Of a stretch of 64,000 nt of DNA, positions 40,327 through 51,946 are shown one piece after another (within the stretch, counting starts at the first letter, position 1; each line of letters opens with the position of its first letter). Under the pieces are notes generated by a model. The model was not told the DNA's origin. It worked only from the letters and a program-made list of their open reading frames with translations, and did not search any database. The stretch is taken from assembly GCF_028769735.1 (NCBI RefSeq), contig NC_088170.1, forward strand, positions 55,709,585 to 55,773,584, in the 5' to 3' direction. Made by a program: the position numbers and the translations under genes. The DNA is from Zonotrichia leucophrys gambelii. Taxonomy: Eukaryota; Chordata; Aves; Passeriformes; Passerellidae.

Positions 40327-41496
40327 GATAATGGTAAACTTACTTTTTTGTGTGTTCAAAGAGGAAAAAAAATGAAAGTTTGTAATTTTCTCTACAGATA
40401 GTATTAGTGACTTTCATAAAATCTTTATCTGATTACTCCATTAGTCTACATCAAAAGTTGCTGAGATTTATGGCCAGGGAAAATATTAAAGAATAGTTTT
40501 TGGCATAACCACTTACACATACAAGTTCAAGCTGTAAAAAATGAGGATTTTAAAATCTTTAGATCATAAAGCTTTTCTCTCTGCTTTCTTTGAAACCAAT
40601 ATGAATATTTCCTTGTTAATAATAAAACTTATAAAATATTTTTTCACAAGTTAGGAAATGAGCCATGCTAGAAAAGTATAGTTAGTCATGATAGAAAAAA
40701 GACTTTTAAAAGCTCATTCAAGCCAAACACTATTTTCTGCTTTTCAAAACTAGGTATTTATTTTCAAGTTTACTGAGCCAGAAATGAAAAGAACAAAATA
40801 TTATGACTCCATTTGGACAGAAAGTCTCATTATGGTGCTTGCTGAAACATTGGACTTGGATTCTACATAGTGTTTGCTACATATGCTAAAAAATTAAGTT
40901 AAGTAGGAAAGGGTGATATTTTTTCCTTTTCCATCTCCTTCCAAGTTTTAAATATTTTAATTTAACCCTGACTCAGAACTTAATTTACAGCAATAACAAT
41001 ACACAATAAAGATTTTATAGATATGGAAAAATTCAAAGGCAAAATGCTTTACGTATTTCTGTTTAAAGTGAGACTGGAAAGTACAAATCAAATTGGGTGA
41101 ATGTTTTCGAGATTATCTGCTATAAAAATCAGACGAAAATACCCCAGAAACTTATAAATTGGGGTGGGGGAGAGGATTTTAAATAAAGGATCAACTGAAA
41201 ATATGTTTCCTGAGTAATATAAAGCAAAACCCAACATCAATTAAAAAAAAAAAAACCCTCTAACCCTCTTCAGTCACCTTTGGAGTTTTAAGAAAACCAA
41301 ATTTTGTAAAACTGAAGTGGTTCAGTGCCATCTAACAAGGAGATGTGACACAATACAGCCTGAGATAAACCCCTTGAAAAAGGAATGTAACATCTTTTAA
41401 ACAAAGAAGGAAGTACTGGATAAGTCTTGAGAGAATATAAATAGTTCCATATGAACAACTGACTTCTGACAAGTAATGTAAACGCATTGCAAATTA

Positions 41497-41501
41497 CAGA
41501 A
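41497..41501. repeat. Target-site duplication of solo LTR, left copy
   Basis: CAGAA directly precedes the LTR terminus TGTCATGG. The identical CAGAA directly follows the other terminus at 42,824-42,828. Confidence 0.9.
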
Positions 41502-42422
41502 TGTCATGGTTTGAGCCTGGCACAGAGCCAGTGCCCCCCATGAAAATGCCTCACCCTGGTGTCTGCTGTGAGATGTGACCAGGAATAAGCAAAACAGGCT
41601 CTAACTTAAACATAAAGACCACTTTATTACTTAAACTACAGGAAAATAGGGAGAGACTATAAGGAAAAAAAAGAAAAGAATTGAAAACCTTACAAAAAAA
41701 CCATTTTCCTCCTCCCCCACCACCTGACTTTCCCAATCCAATACATTCTCCCAAAACAACTGCCCAGCCCGGCACGACACTTTAGTATACTCAAACATCA
41801 GTTCATGAAGAGGAAAGGAGTCCTTCTCGTTCCATAGGCTTCTCCTGGAAACACACTGAAACCTCGTGTGCTTCTCTGTTACTTCGGCACCGCCCGGAAG
41901 AAAAAAAGTCCTTCTGCCGCTTGTAACATCGTCCTTCCATGCCCAGTGCTCTCACCACTGACGGCATGGACCAGAGCTGCTTTTAGGGTTGTCTTTCAAG
42001 GATGCCTTGTCTCACTCCAAAAAGGCACAGTCTCTGCTTTTGGGACATCTGTCCCCCCCATATTTTTCCAACCCCCTGGGGCCGGGGGGTCCTCACGAAG
42101 AACCTTCCTGGTTTTGAGGCACTGCCTCCCCCTAAATGCAGTCTGTGTCACAGGAACAACTGAGTCCATAGCCACGAGAAAAGTCCAGCCAAAAGGCCAC
42201 TCCAAATCATCTCTCCCCATCCAATCATCTCCACATTCTTTGGGCCAGGTCCTTATCTTATCTCATCTCTTATCTCCCTTCTTATTCAGCTTCGAGGAGG
42301 ATTAGCATTTTTGCAAGGCCCCAATCATGCAAGAAAGGGTTAAAAGTTTTCAGTCTCTGTCTGTCCTGGGACGAGATGATACTCCCACACGTGCTGCTGC
42401 TGCGGCCGGCCGGGCACTCTTT

Positions 42423-42432
42423 CCCCCCCCCC
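42423..42432. repeat. C10 homopolymer
   Basis: Ten consecutive C inside the LTR; prone to length error and slippage. Confidence 0.85.
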
Positions 42433-42468
42433 TTTTCTCTTCCTGGGCCGGCCCTCTCTCTCTCTCCT

Positions 42469-42482
42469 GGGGGGGGGGGGGG
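42469..42482. repeat. G14 homopolymer
   Basis: Fourteen consecutive G following a CT-rich run inside the LTR. It can form quadruplexes and is likely hypervariable, and its length may be mis-sequenced. Confidence 0.85.
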
Positions 42483-42823
42483 CTGGCTGCCCGATGTCTC
42501 GATGTCTCTTGGGGCTCCGCCACCCTTCCATCCTTGAAAGCCCCTCAACCCCCACCTCTGTCCAGGCCCCTGGCCTACCGCATGGCCGCCCCTCCCCCGC
42601 CCAGCAGCAGCGGGCTGGGCGGGGGAAGAGATCTGACCTCTTCGCCCGACGATGTCCCAAAGAGGAAGTGCCAGGGCAGTGCCTTGCTTTTAACCCCTGT
42701 GTATTCTTGGAGGTGTGTCCAAACCCCACTGGCTACACCAGGTGTCAGTATGAAACCCAAAACCTTCATTGGTTTGACCACAGCTTCCCAGAATTCCCAC
42801 TCCTTCCTGGTCAAACCATGACA

Positions 42824-42828
42824 CAGAA
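42824..42828. repeat. Target-site duplication of solo LTR, right copy
   Basis: CAGAA immediately after the LTR terminus, identical to the left copy at 41,497-41,501. Confidence 0.9.
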
Positions 42829-43090
42829 GATAGATCAGACTGTTTTTAAAAGATGATCTTTTAATTATCAAAACTCTTAATGCCCAGAACTCCTTTCTTA
42901 CCATAAGCAAAGTTACATGGGTGTGCATGGTCTTGGCATGGCTGAGAAAAATATTCTTACAGCTTCCTGCCACTCATGTGAGCTGAGAAGGGTTAAGCTT
43001 CTCAGGTCATCAATACCAGCAAAGAATTGATTTGTGCAGGGAGAATGAAATCTTGATGCCAATGAATGCAGGAACTGATCCTCCCCCTCT
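42829..43090. other. short non-coding gap, nothing recognised
   Basis: Sequence between the solo LTR and the next CR1 copy. No feature is seen. Confidence 0.6.
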
Positions 43091-43627
43091 ACTCAACCCT
43101 AGTGAGGTCACATCTGGAGCACTGTATCTAATTCTGTGCTCCTCAAAATGGGAGATATGGAACTCCTGGAGCAAGGCCAGTTGAGGACAACAAAGATGAT
43201 TCAGCGACTGGAGAATATCTCCTGTGAGGAAAGGCTGAAAGAGTTGGATCAGTTCAGTCTCAAGACATGATGGCTTCGAGGCGAACCCATCAATGTTTGT
43301 AAGTCTCTAATGGGAAGATACTCTCTCTCTCTGTCAAGAGAATAGAGTCAAGACCTTCTTGGTGGTTTCAAGGAATAACAAGAGGCAATGGGCAGAAACT
43401 GCTGCACAGGAAGTTCCACCTGGCTATGAGGAAGAATTTCTTTACTGTGTGTGTGACTGAGTACTGGGGCAGATTGCCCAGAGCGGGTGTGAAGTCTCCC
43501 TTACAGGAATTATCCAAGAAATTTCTGGATGCGATCCTGTGCAATGTGCTCTAGGATGACCCCGCTTGAGCAGAGAGGTTGGACCAGATGACCACTGCCA
43601 TCCCTTCCAAACTGACCCAGCCTGTGG
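43091..43627 (+). mobile_element. CR1 LINE, 3' portion with end of the ORF2 region
   Basis: This follows the CR1 consensus from CCCTAGTGAGGTCACATCTG through ATGGAACTCCTGGAGCAAGG and TGTGAGGAAAGGCTGAAAGA, a decayed C-terminal ORF2 stretch reading LENISCEERLKELDQFSL. It continues with ACAAGAGGCAATGGGCAGAA, GGAAGTTCCACCTGGCTATG and GAAGAATTTCTTTACTGTGT, and ends with the 3' UTR wording GTTGGACCAGATGACC and CCCTTCCAA. In intact elements ORF2 encodes endonuclease and reverse transcriptase; this copy retains only the tail and is frame-broken. A CT microsatellite has arisen inside it at 43,321-43,332. Confidence 0.92.
43321..43332. repeat. CT microsatellite inside CR1
   Basis: Six CT units within the CR1 copy, in a region where the consensus has no such run. 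It therefore arose after insertion. Confidence 0.8.
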
Positions 43628-44760
43628 GTAACTTTTCTATTTCTGAACTCGGCAGAAAAAGAAGTTTTGTGAAAACCTTTCAGAAACATTGAGGAAAACA
43701 TGAATATGCTTAGACTTGCACGTCCAGATAGTAACTGTGACATTTCTTCTGTTTTAGACTTAAGACCATCAAACAGAAATTTAAATAGAGGGTTACCTCA
43801 TAATTTATCAGATCTGGCACTATTTCTTGTCTTATTATAAGACCAAAATAATACATGGGACAATATTTTCAATAATAATAGTAATGACAATGATAATAAT
43901 TCTAAGGTCTTTTACTTTTGAAAGCAAGTTAAAAGAGAGCTATCAATTGCCTTGATAAGAAATTTCATAATTTTTCATAAACCCAAGAATTCTACTAACT
44001 TGTAACCCAATAGAATGTCGTAAATTTTCTTATACTTGCCATTTGACAGGGTAGCTTCTTAGCTTTGCATGTCAAATGTTATTAAGAATGTGGTATGCTT
44101 TCCTTACTTTCAAAAGGTGGGTGTCTTCATCTGATTAAATATTCTGTATGTAAAGTATGCAAATCACTTTGACATTCTCACTCAGAAAAGGTGCTGTGTT
44201 AATATGACATATAATATTGTTCTAAGCAATAGAAGTAGACTTCAGGGAAAAATAAAAGAGACCCAGCTTCATTTAAATAATGACTGATGGCAGCACATCA
44301 TGATACAATAACTAATTTACTGACTGGTAAAAACAAATCAATGAGTAGTTTTAGATACTGCTCTTCAAAAAAAGGAGATATTTAAGGTTTGATCTTAGTC
44401 ATGAAGTTCAGACAAGGTTCCTACTGATTCTACATACAGGTTCTGTGAAAGTCTCATAGTATTAGCCCTAACAAGAAAGAAATTATTAGAGAAACTGATA
44501 TCAAAAGGAATCCCTCCCTCAGCGCTCATTAGCTATTTTTATCTGGATAATTGATAGAGTTTCTGTAAATGACAAAATATATGCCTAATTCAAGGACTCA
44601 TCAGGAATTTCAGTGGCATTTAAGAAAAAAAATGATGCTTTCCTCTTTCAGAGAATAGCAAACTTCTACAAGAACTTCATCTGTCCTTGGGAATGCTGCC
44701 ATCTTACTGCAAAAACTCCATACTATCTCAGTGATTTTTCATGGACATCTCCTCACAGCA
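43628..44760. other. AT-rich non-coding sequence, no gene seen
   Basis: No gene, RNA or transposon recognised. There is a short AATAATAATAG-type patch near 43,870-43,905. Confidence 0.65.
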
Positions 44761-44769
44761 CAACCAACC

Positions 44770-44995
44770 AACTCCAACATCTCTCCTCACCCAGCTACCC
44801 CACTCTTTTGTAGCACTCATCCTTATTGGACACAGCTGTGGCCTGTTAAGGGCAGCCTGTTCCTAATCTTGGTGATTGGTACAGCTGCAACTACTGAGGG
44901 GTGAGATTACCTTCTGCACTATTCTCTTACATTCTATCCCTCCAAAGAGTGCATCTGCCTGTGGGGCAGAATAAATGTGTTTTCCTTCTTCTGGT
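44770..44995 (+). mobile_element. candidate ERV LTR 3' portion with AATAAA
   Basis: The block reads through GGACACAGCTGTGGCCTG, GATTGGTACAGCTGCAAC and AGGGGTGAGATTACC, then TGCCTGTGGGGCAG, overlapped by AATAAA at 44,970-44,975. This layout of moderately GC-rich sequence, then AATAAA, then a T-rich end resembles the R/U5 side of an avian ERV LTR in plus orientation. I could not define either terminus or a target-site duplication, so the edges are approximate. Confidence 0.4.
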
Positions 44996-47217
44996 ATTAA
45001 CTTTTTCTTCTTCTTATGGTGTATGTTTTAATTTCTATTCAAATACCTGAGAAATTGCCAGTTGTGTAGACTGATCTTACTTCCTCAGTCATGCAATTCA
45101 TTTATGGGGCAAGAGGCTGGGTGGTACAATTTACTTGAGATGGGTCAGGTAAGGCTGGTACAGGAATGGGATTAGAACTGACTTCAGGATTGTGGTTTAA
45201 TGCCTTACTATGCACTGAAGTCTCTAAGTCTTGGCTAGAAGACCAAAGGAAAGGAAAATTTGTTGTTGTCCTTTTATACATGGTTTCATTTGAGGGTTTT
45301 TAAGATGATTTATAGACTTTTTTTAAAATATTAATGATTTAGGGTAATTAATAACATGCCTCTAGACAACAGAAATATTTTATTCCAGGCTCTAAGAGAA
45401 TTAAGCCTATTTTATTTTTCTGCCAGACCAAGTTACTAGTAAGTCATTCTTTCAGCTGAGTAAGTGGAATTTGGCCTCACTTTCCCCCAGAAGGTGTTTC
45501 TGATGTAGAGTTGTTTGTGTTTCAGCCTTGAGAAATGAATCATAAAACTTCTTAATTAGAAGTGGGATAAATCTCCAAGAAAACTCTAGGATCTCTTACT
45601 AGAAAAAATTTGAAGCAAACAACTTGGATTAACTAAAGCTGAAAGTACTGTCTGTGGCTTAAAAACTAATATAAAATAACTGTCTAATTAACTGGCAAAG
45701 CAGGTGTCTCAGGTGAGAAATGGAATAAACCCTCTACCAGCAGACAAACAAAATGACTGTACTGTGTGGATAAATTGACATATATACAGAGTTCTAATCC
45801 ATGTTTGCTGGTTTAATTAACTAATGATAAAGTGTAGCTCTAAATATAAACAGAGTTCAGTTAAATCTAATCTGAGATACTAGCACTCAGGAAGCCAGTG
45901 CTTCAGCTGCTCTAAAAGTTTGTGCCAGGAAGAATACCACTCATGCAGTGAATATGCAGATTAGGAAATGCTTGAAAGGCAATCAGATCACTGGTGGTAA
46001 CAAGTTAAATATTATCACCCCTACTAAATTTCAGCACAGATTGCCCCTGGCAAAAGGAAGGGAGAAATGTGGCCAAGAGTAAAAAGCAACAGGATCTTTA
46101 GCTAGGTTTCAGCACAGTACTGTTTCCATAGCTTAGTGTTTACCTTACAATGCAGTCATGCTTCTTCTTCTTCAAAATAAATATTTTGTAGGTAAATAAG
46201 AGATCTTTACCAGTAAGAGTTGGAAATTTCATCTACAACTTCAAAACAGCATCTTTGTTTCAATGGGAAGTCAGTCTTTCCATTCATGTATTAATATCTG
46301 CCTGTCATTTGCATAAACAGGTGGAGTTGATGAATATGCAATGAGAGACTGAAGCTGCCCATTTCTCCTCAATATGGCTTCCTGCTGCCCCATCCACCTG
46401 CTTTGTATTTATTTCCAGAATGCAGCATTTTTCACCATTTGCTCAAGTGCTTTCTAAGGAGAGACTCCATTCTGCCTGCAATTTGTTTTCCAGAGAATAC
46501 ATAATATGGATCCCCAAGCACACTATACCATTCTGTATTATTATAATTGTTATTAAAATAAAGTGTTCCCCAACTGCACAGAGTAACATAAAGTAGAAGC
46601 CCACTAATAAATGCCATAGGTTAAAGTGAAACAAAAAGAATGTATTTTTTCATTATAGAAAAATCTAAACTGGAACAGCTTTGGTGAAGGACTGGAGAGT
46701 GTAACCCTTGTGCTGTCATATTCTGTACTAGTTGAGTAGGTTCTTTCAAACCAAGGAAGCTTCATGGATTAGTAAAAGGGGCCTATGCTGCTGAATTAGT
46801 CTTGAATCAACCTGAATGAAGGTTGTACAATGTAGCTCAAAAATTGCATGACAGAAAAATAGTTAAATAAGATAGCTCTATAATACTTGGCTAAAATAAC
46901 ACAATTTTAATTTGTAGCATAAAAAAATAGTTTTGGATTCCTGCAGTTACTCACTTCCTAAAATAGAACAATATATTTATAGTCTTAAAAATCATCAGGA
47001 TTTAGTATGGTGAATGCTATATTTGATCCTTGAAAATCTCCAGCAGCAGGCATTCTTGAACATTCCCAAGGATAGATATCCTAAAACAACCTCAACATTT
47101 TAAGGGAAATACAGACTATAACAGAGAGGTTAGACTGAGGAAGCAGAAATTAAAATATGGGGAATAAAGGAGATTGAATAAAAGAGTTCTGTGTGGGAGA
47201 GTGAGTGGGATTGAATT
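44996..47217. other. AT-rich non-coding sequence, no gene seen
   Basis: No recognisable gene or transposon. Short CTT-type runs occur near 45,003-45,018 and 46,160-46,173. Short open frames only. Confidence 0.65.
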
Positions 47218-47272
47218 CATCCTTAATAAGTTTGTGTATGACACCAAACTGGGTGGTGCAGTTGATTCTCTA
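47218..47272 (+). mobile_element. CR1 reverse-transcriptase fragment
   Basis: AAGTTTGTGTATGACACCAA and the next bases translate as KFVYDTKLGGAVD. This matches the CR1 RT catalytic neighbourhood KFADDTKLGG, in which the two aspartates hold catalytic metal ions. Here the first aspartate has become tyrosine, so even this scrap is catalytically dead. It is about 55 bases long and is followed by LTR-derived sequence. Confidence 0.7.
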
Positions 47273-47304
47273 TATGGGAAAAAATAAGATGCACCAATTT
47301 CTCA

Positions 47305-47640
47305 CTGATGACCAGCTCCTCTTCTTGAAAGGTCAATCCCCTCTTCTGGGTGACTGCCCCCAGTTTGTATATTGGGCATGACATTCTATGGTGTGGAACA
47401 TCCCTTTGATCACTTTAGGTCACTTGTCCCAGCTGTGCTCCTACCCAGTTTCTTTTGTACACCTCCTCACTGGCAGACCATGAGACAAGGAAAAAAAGTC
47501 TTTGACTTAGGAGAAACATGATTTAGCAAAAGACTAAAACATCGGTGTGCTATCAACACCATTCTCATTCTGAATCCAAATCACAGCACAGTTACAGCTA
47601 CTGAGAAGAAAGTAACTCTAGCCTAGCTAAAACCAGGACT
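47305..47640 (+). mobile_element. ERV LTR fragment (avian, probably ERVL-like)
   Basis: Recognised from CAGTTTGTATATTGGGCATG and ACATTCTATGGTGTGGAACA, then CACTTGTCCCAGCTGTG, AACATCGGTGTGCTATCAAC and AGCTAAAACCAGGAC. I know these words, in this order, from a common avian LTR family. The strongly matching core is 47,361-47,640; the left edge is approximate. The 3' end abuts CR1 sequence directly. The class assignment is from memory and needs a library search. Confidence 0.65.
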
Positions 47641-47821
47641 CTCTGGAACAGGTTGCCCAGAGAAGGTGTAGCTGCCCTACCCTGGAGCTGTTCAAGGCCA
47701 GGATGGGTGGAGCATTGAACAACCTGCTCTATGGAAATGTCCCTGCCCATGGTATGAGTAACTATAGGATCTTTTAGGTCCCTTCCAACCCAAACCATTT
47801 CTATGATTACATGACTCTGTG
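47641..47821 (+). mobile_element. CR1 LINE, 3' UTR fragment
   Basis: It starts CTCTGGAACAGGTTGCCCAG and continues with GAGCTGTTCAAGGCCAGGAT, GTCCCTGCCCATGG and TAGGTCCCTTCCAACCCAAA. It ends in the diverged terminal repeats TTCTATGATT and ACTCTGTGAT. This is the standard CR1 3' end in plus orientation. With the RT fragment at 47,218-47,272 it brackets an LTR piece. Confidence 0.92.
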
Positions 47822-50587
47822 ATAAACAGTGGCAAATTTTCAGGGTATTTCAGTCTTTAGCTCAGTATTCCATAAATGCTCGCTACAGCTGACATCATAA
47901 TATCACTGCAATACATTATTGCATTGACATCACTTGATCTTGGTGTGCTTTCTGCAAACTACAAGAGGGTATAAGTGCTTTATATATACAAGTAATATGT
48001 TATAATAATTTTCTGGATTGTCAAGCCAATTGTATTCTATTCCAAACCAAGACATAAAAGAATCAAAATTTCAAAAGCTGTTTAGGTTTATGTAGTTAGA
48101 AGTTGTTCCTAGGTGTATAAACATAATTTATATTGGATTAAAATTATGCTAATCTTGGAGCAAGGATTGAGAAGATCCACAACCCAAGGCTGTAACATTT
48201 TGATCACTCTTACTTCTCTTACCTTCTCCTGTCTCTGTGGCATTTGAAGTCCTGGCTGCCGAATGTCCTAACTTTACCAGCAAACAAGGACTACATTTTT
48301 AGCTAAAGAATTAATCTGTGTGGTGGTTTGGGAACTCCCATTATGTCTGCTGGCTCCAGTAGGTTATAAATTGTTTAGAACCAGTTTCCTACCTTACAAT
48401 AATAGATGATGCTTGGGACACTAGCCAGTGACTGCTGAAGCCAGTTCTCTGATAACATGGATAAACATCTTTTGAAGTTTTCTTTATATTTTGTGGTTTG
48501 ATGCTTAGGTCCTGACTAGACCTAGATTTTTTTCCATTAAATCAAGAAAGAAAATTCTGGGGGAAAGAATTCACTTTTGCACGATGTAGACAAGAAATCA
48601 AATCTAAAGATCAACAGTCTACAAATACAACTATATTCTATTTCTATTTAGTGTTCCAAAAATGTTAGCATAATGATGTGCTGCACATTGAGGTCAGAAA
48701 TTTTCCTTGTTTAGTTGTTTGAAGTTGGCACAGAATGAGACAGTTTTCTATTTTTGGAGAGGAGGACAGGAAGATCAGGAGTGGCAATGAGGTATGGAAA
48801 TGAGAACTAGAGGGAAAGAATGGAAAGCTTGAGGGAAAGGGTCTGTGCTGACAGACAGAAGTGGTAGTTTATAAAATGGAACAAGAAAATTGTTAGACTT
48901 GAAAGTAAGAAAATAAGGCTTGAAGGTTACAAAGAAGTCTCCTTCCATGTGATATTATCCTTATTGAAATTATTGTAGTGAACCATGGGAAATGAGATTA
49001 ATCACTCTTGAGATAAATTTTTGAGATTCTGGAAACCTGGAAGGATGTCCAGCTTGTAGTGATATTCAGAGTTCATTCAAAAAATATAAACAAAATATTC
49101 CAAAATTTATTAATTTTCCTGAGTACACCATTCTCTTAGAGCAGTCAGTAGCTTTAGTATTTGAAAAGTAAAATACTTCCACAGGTAGTAGTAGTATTTT
49201 AAATCCAGATCTTTAGTTATGGCCCTTATTATAGATATGGAAAAGTTAGGAAGGTTGATTATAAGCAAATGAGAATAATTTCTAGAGGACTTATTGTTCA
49301 CCTTTACTGTACATGTTAGTGGTAAGGGGAAAGTAGTGGGTTACTTTGAATTCATAATTAGTTGCAAAGGTTCAGTAGTATGAGAATAAAGTTTACTGAG
49401 CTACTGAAAATAGTAATAAAGCTGGCTTTTGGGTGATATGTGGACACACTGTGTCTAGGGACTGGAAGAGGGATTTCATATCTGCATAAGTATAGGGAGT
49501 GTTTAAGTTAGTACTGAAACTTTGCCACTGCTACCAGCCTCTATTTAGAGCTGATGTAGTTTTGCCTCCCATAGCTATGACATTCCAACTTGCATTGTAG
49601 TCTTCAGAGTTAAAACTCTGCAAGGGAATAAAAAATAGCAGATGGAGTCATGTCATTTACACTGAACGCTGCAGGAAAGGCAGCCAGGTCACAGCAGATT
49701 GGGGGGAGAAATCCATTTTTGTCACTAAGCAGAAGAAAAAATAAATCACAAATAGAAAGGGATTAATTTCTAAGGGACCAGCTATTAAATGTAGCATGGA
49801 AATTGGACTGTCTAAGAAGTTTGCAGAATTTAACTTCACAAAATATATGCAATGGTGAATTATTACTTTAAACTCACAACCCAAGGCTGCAATGCAGGGA
49901 TATAGAAGGTAGAAATTAATTAATTAGCAATCTAAGTTGAGAGCAATATTCACTTTTAGATGCCTGGTGAATAGAAGTAAGGACACCAAAAGGACTTACA
50001 TAAATTATAGGTCACTGGAGATAACAGCACTCAAATCTATGAAGGTCTCAATGTTAAATGCAGAAGTGGTGTAACAAGATAAATAACAAGTGTTTAATGA
50101 TGGCAGGAAAACAATAATAACCCACAATCAGATGGATAATAAATTATGGACAGATGGTAGCTGGAATCTTCAAATATTTCACTGTCCCATCTGCCTTCAG
50201 CCCTTGTTATAAATTTAAATTGGAATCAAAAAATAAGCTTTTATTACTCCTTTTTTGGTTTTTCCACAAATACATTATTAGAATCATGTTGTGTAAATCT
50301 GTTTCATGGTTGGCTGTAATACATCACCAACAGTCCTTCATATTGTGAATTTTCAGTACTGGAAAAAAGACAGGGTAATTTTGTTTCTGTACATTTTTGT
50401 CTTATAAAATTTCATAAAACAAAACTTCTTCTCTAAAGAGCATTTTTATCTCAGAAAACATATTTGAAATTTCTCCTCAGTCAAGTCATACTATGACTTT
50501 GAAAGTAAAGCAGATTTTTTTGTCCAAATAAATATATTGTACAAACACAGTTGGTACCTTGACAGACAAATAGCATTTAAGGACAAA

Positions 50588-50601
50588 GTGTATATATACA
50601 C
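50588..50601. repeat. 14-bp perfect palindrome
   Basis: GTGTATATATACAC reads the same on both strands. It is expected by chance in TA/CA-rich DNA. Confidence 0.85.
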
Positions 50602-51946
50602 ACATTCATTTGGAGATGCTGTGAAAATTACCAAAAAAATATTTAACTTCATGGGTCCAGAATGGAGAATATGAATTTTTCTTACTTGTGATCAAAGCAA
50701 ACTTTCTTGCTCAAATAAACAGTATGAAACTTGTTTTTTTGACATATTTTCTATGTTTTCCTATATCATTTTTAGTCTGAGGATGCTGATTCTTAATTTT
50801 AATCTGATCCTACATAAAAATGAAATTAAAAAAATGAAAAAGGCCACTTTCTAGGAGTTTTTTCAAAGGGAAAAAATAGTAGGAGAGTGCATTTTGTAAC
50901 ACCGTTCTCCCTCGCAGCCGGGAGGGTAAGGAAAGAAAGAGAGAACTTCAACTCGTTTGAAGCAGGCTGTCTATCAAGGGCACTTGCAGTTCCTCAGACA
51001 CAAGCATTTATCACCACCATCCTACTAGAGGAGAAAAGGGCTTTTACAAGCAACTTAATGAGCTTAATTCTGAAATCTGACAGAGCTTAGCCCCAGGTAG
51101 CTGAGCTCTGAATGGTCTTAAATTTAACTGCTTTACAAAATTCTATCTTTTTGTAAAGAGTGTGTGGGAATTGGGAAAGGGAGTTGCAAGGGCATCTGTT
51201 TTGTTTCTGTAGTATTCAAGGATAATAGATAAAGTTAAGGGTCAGTTTTCTTTGATTTATATACTTATGCCGAACTAGTATGCTAATATCTTATTTAAAT
51301 CAAGGCATATGGATTTGCATACTGTAGTGTTCTATATCCCATTGAGATCTTCACTGCCTTAGTGTTTGGTATTCCCTTGTGCTTCAGTTTCAAGGGCTTT
51401 TTAACCTCTGGAAGAATTTATTATGTGTTTTCCAGATGGAAAGGGAAAAAAGAGCCAGTTTATTATAAAACATCTAAAAGAATTATTAACCTTTCACATG
51501 TGGAACACAAGACAAAATCTATTTGGTTGATATGCCAAAGAAATCTGGGGATGTGAACTAAATTTTGGAATTGAGAGATTTAATTATATTTTAATGGATT
51601 TCTTATAAATTTGCAGAAAGGCATTAAACAGTACAAAGTAATCAGGAAGCAAGGGGCATCTATGGCAGTCTTTTCCCTACCTGTTTTGCTTTTTTGGGAA
51701 AGAAAATGTGTTTCAGACTTCAAACAATGAATGATAGGTAGGATCAAACAGTAGTAAATGATATTCTGAAGTGGTTAAGTGGTACCATTTGTAAGGTTTT
51801 TGCAGACATGTACCTATTTGGTGAATTTGAGTTGTCTCTGTGTCCCAGGTCATTCAGACCAATGACACTTTTTACATGTGAACTCTGAGAATCAATCACT
51901 CCGCAGAATAAGAAAACAAATGATTAAAGAAGGTAATTGAGAGTCT

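Larger units (their letters stand above)
38069..41501. other. non-coding sequence, no gene recognised
   Basis: The first 400 bases are somewhat GC-richer (about 38,080-38,430) with overlapping short minus-strand frames that show no motif. The remainder is AT-rich. A17 lies at 40,310-40,326 and A13 at 41,243-41,255. No transposon family recognised. Confidence 0.6.
42390..42650. promoter_or_regulatory. CpG-rich GC-rich core of the LTR
   Basis: This section contains dense CpG (for example CTGCGGCCGGCCGGG near 42,399) in an otherwise CpG-poor window, together with long C and G runs. It lies inside the solo LTR. Retained CpG suggests the insertion is fairly young or undermethylated. Promoter activity is inferred from position within an LTR, not demonstrated. 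Confidence 0.45.
41502..42823 (-). mobile_element. Solo LTR of an endogenous retrovirus, 1322 bp
   Basis: The element starts TGTCATGGTTTGA and ends with the exact reverse complement TCAAACCATGACA, giving TG...CA ends with 13-bp terminal inverted repeats. Identical 5-bp CAGAA duplications flank it, which prove insertion. A 5-bp duplication fits the class III (ERVL-like) group better than the usual 4 bp (class I) or 6 bp (ERVK), but this is inference. The only poly(A)-type signal is AATAAA on the minus strand (plus 41,623-41,628), and TTAAAAG on the minus strand (plus 42,687-42,693) could be a TATA-like box, so transcription polarity is probably minus. The middle (about 42,390-42,650) is GC- and CpG-rich with C10 and G14 runs. 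No internal retroviral genes are present, consistent with LTR-LTR recombination. Open frames of up to 164 codons inside it have no known function. Confidence 0.92.

Noticed and set aside
41868..42821. Open frames of 145 and 164 codons on the plus strand
   Set aside because: They lie inside the solo LTR, antisense to its probable polarity, in GC-rich sequence where stops are rare, and show no domain.
42340..42973. Overlapping minus-strand open frames of 129 and 132 codons
   Set aside because: Proline/glycine/arginine-rich translations of the CpG-rich LTR core; overlapping frames on both strands show this is a composition effect.
48317..48480. TGTGTGGTGGTTTGGG as the start of an LTR
   Set aside because: No matching opposite terminus, no target duplication and no poly(A) signal arrangement; the resemblance is too short.
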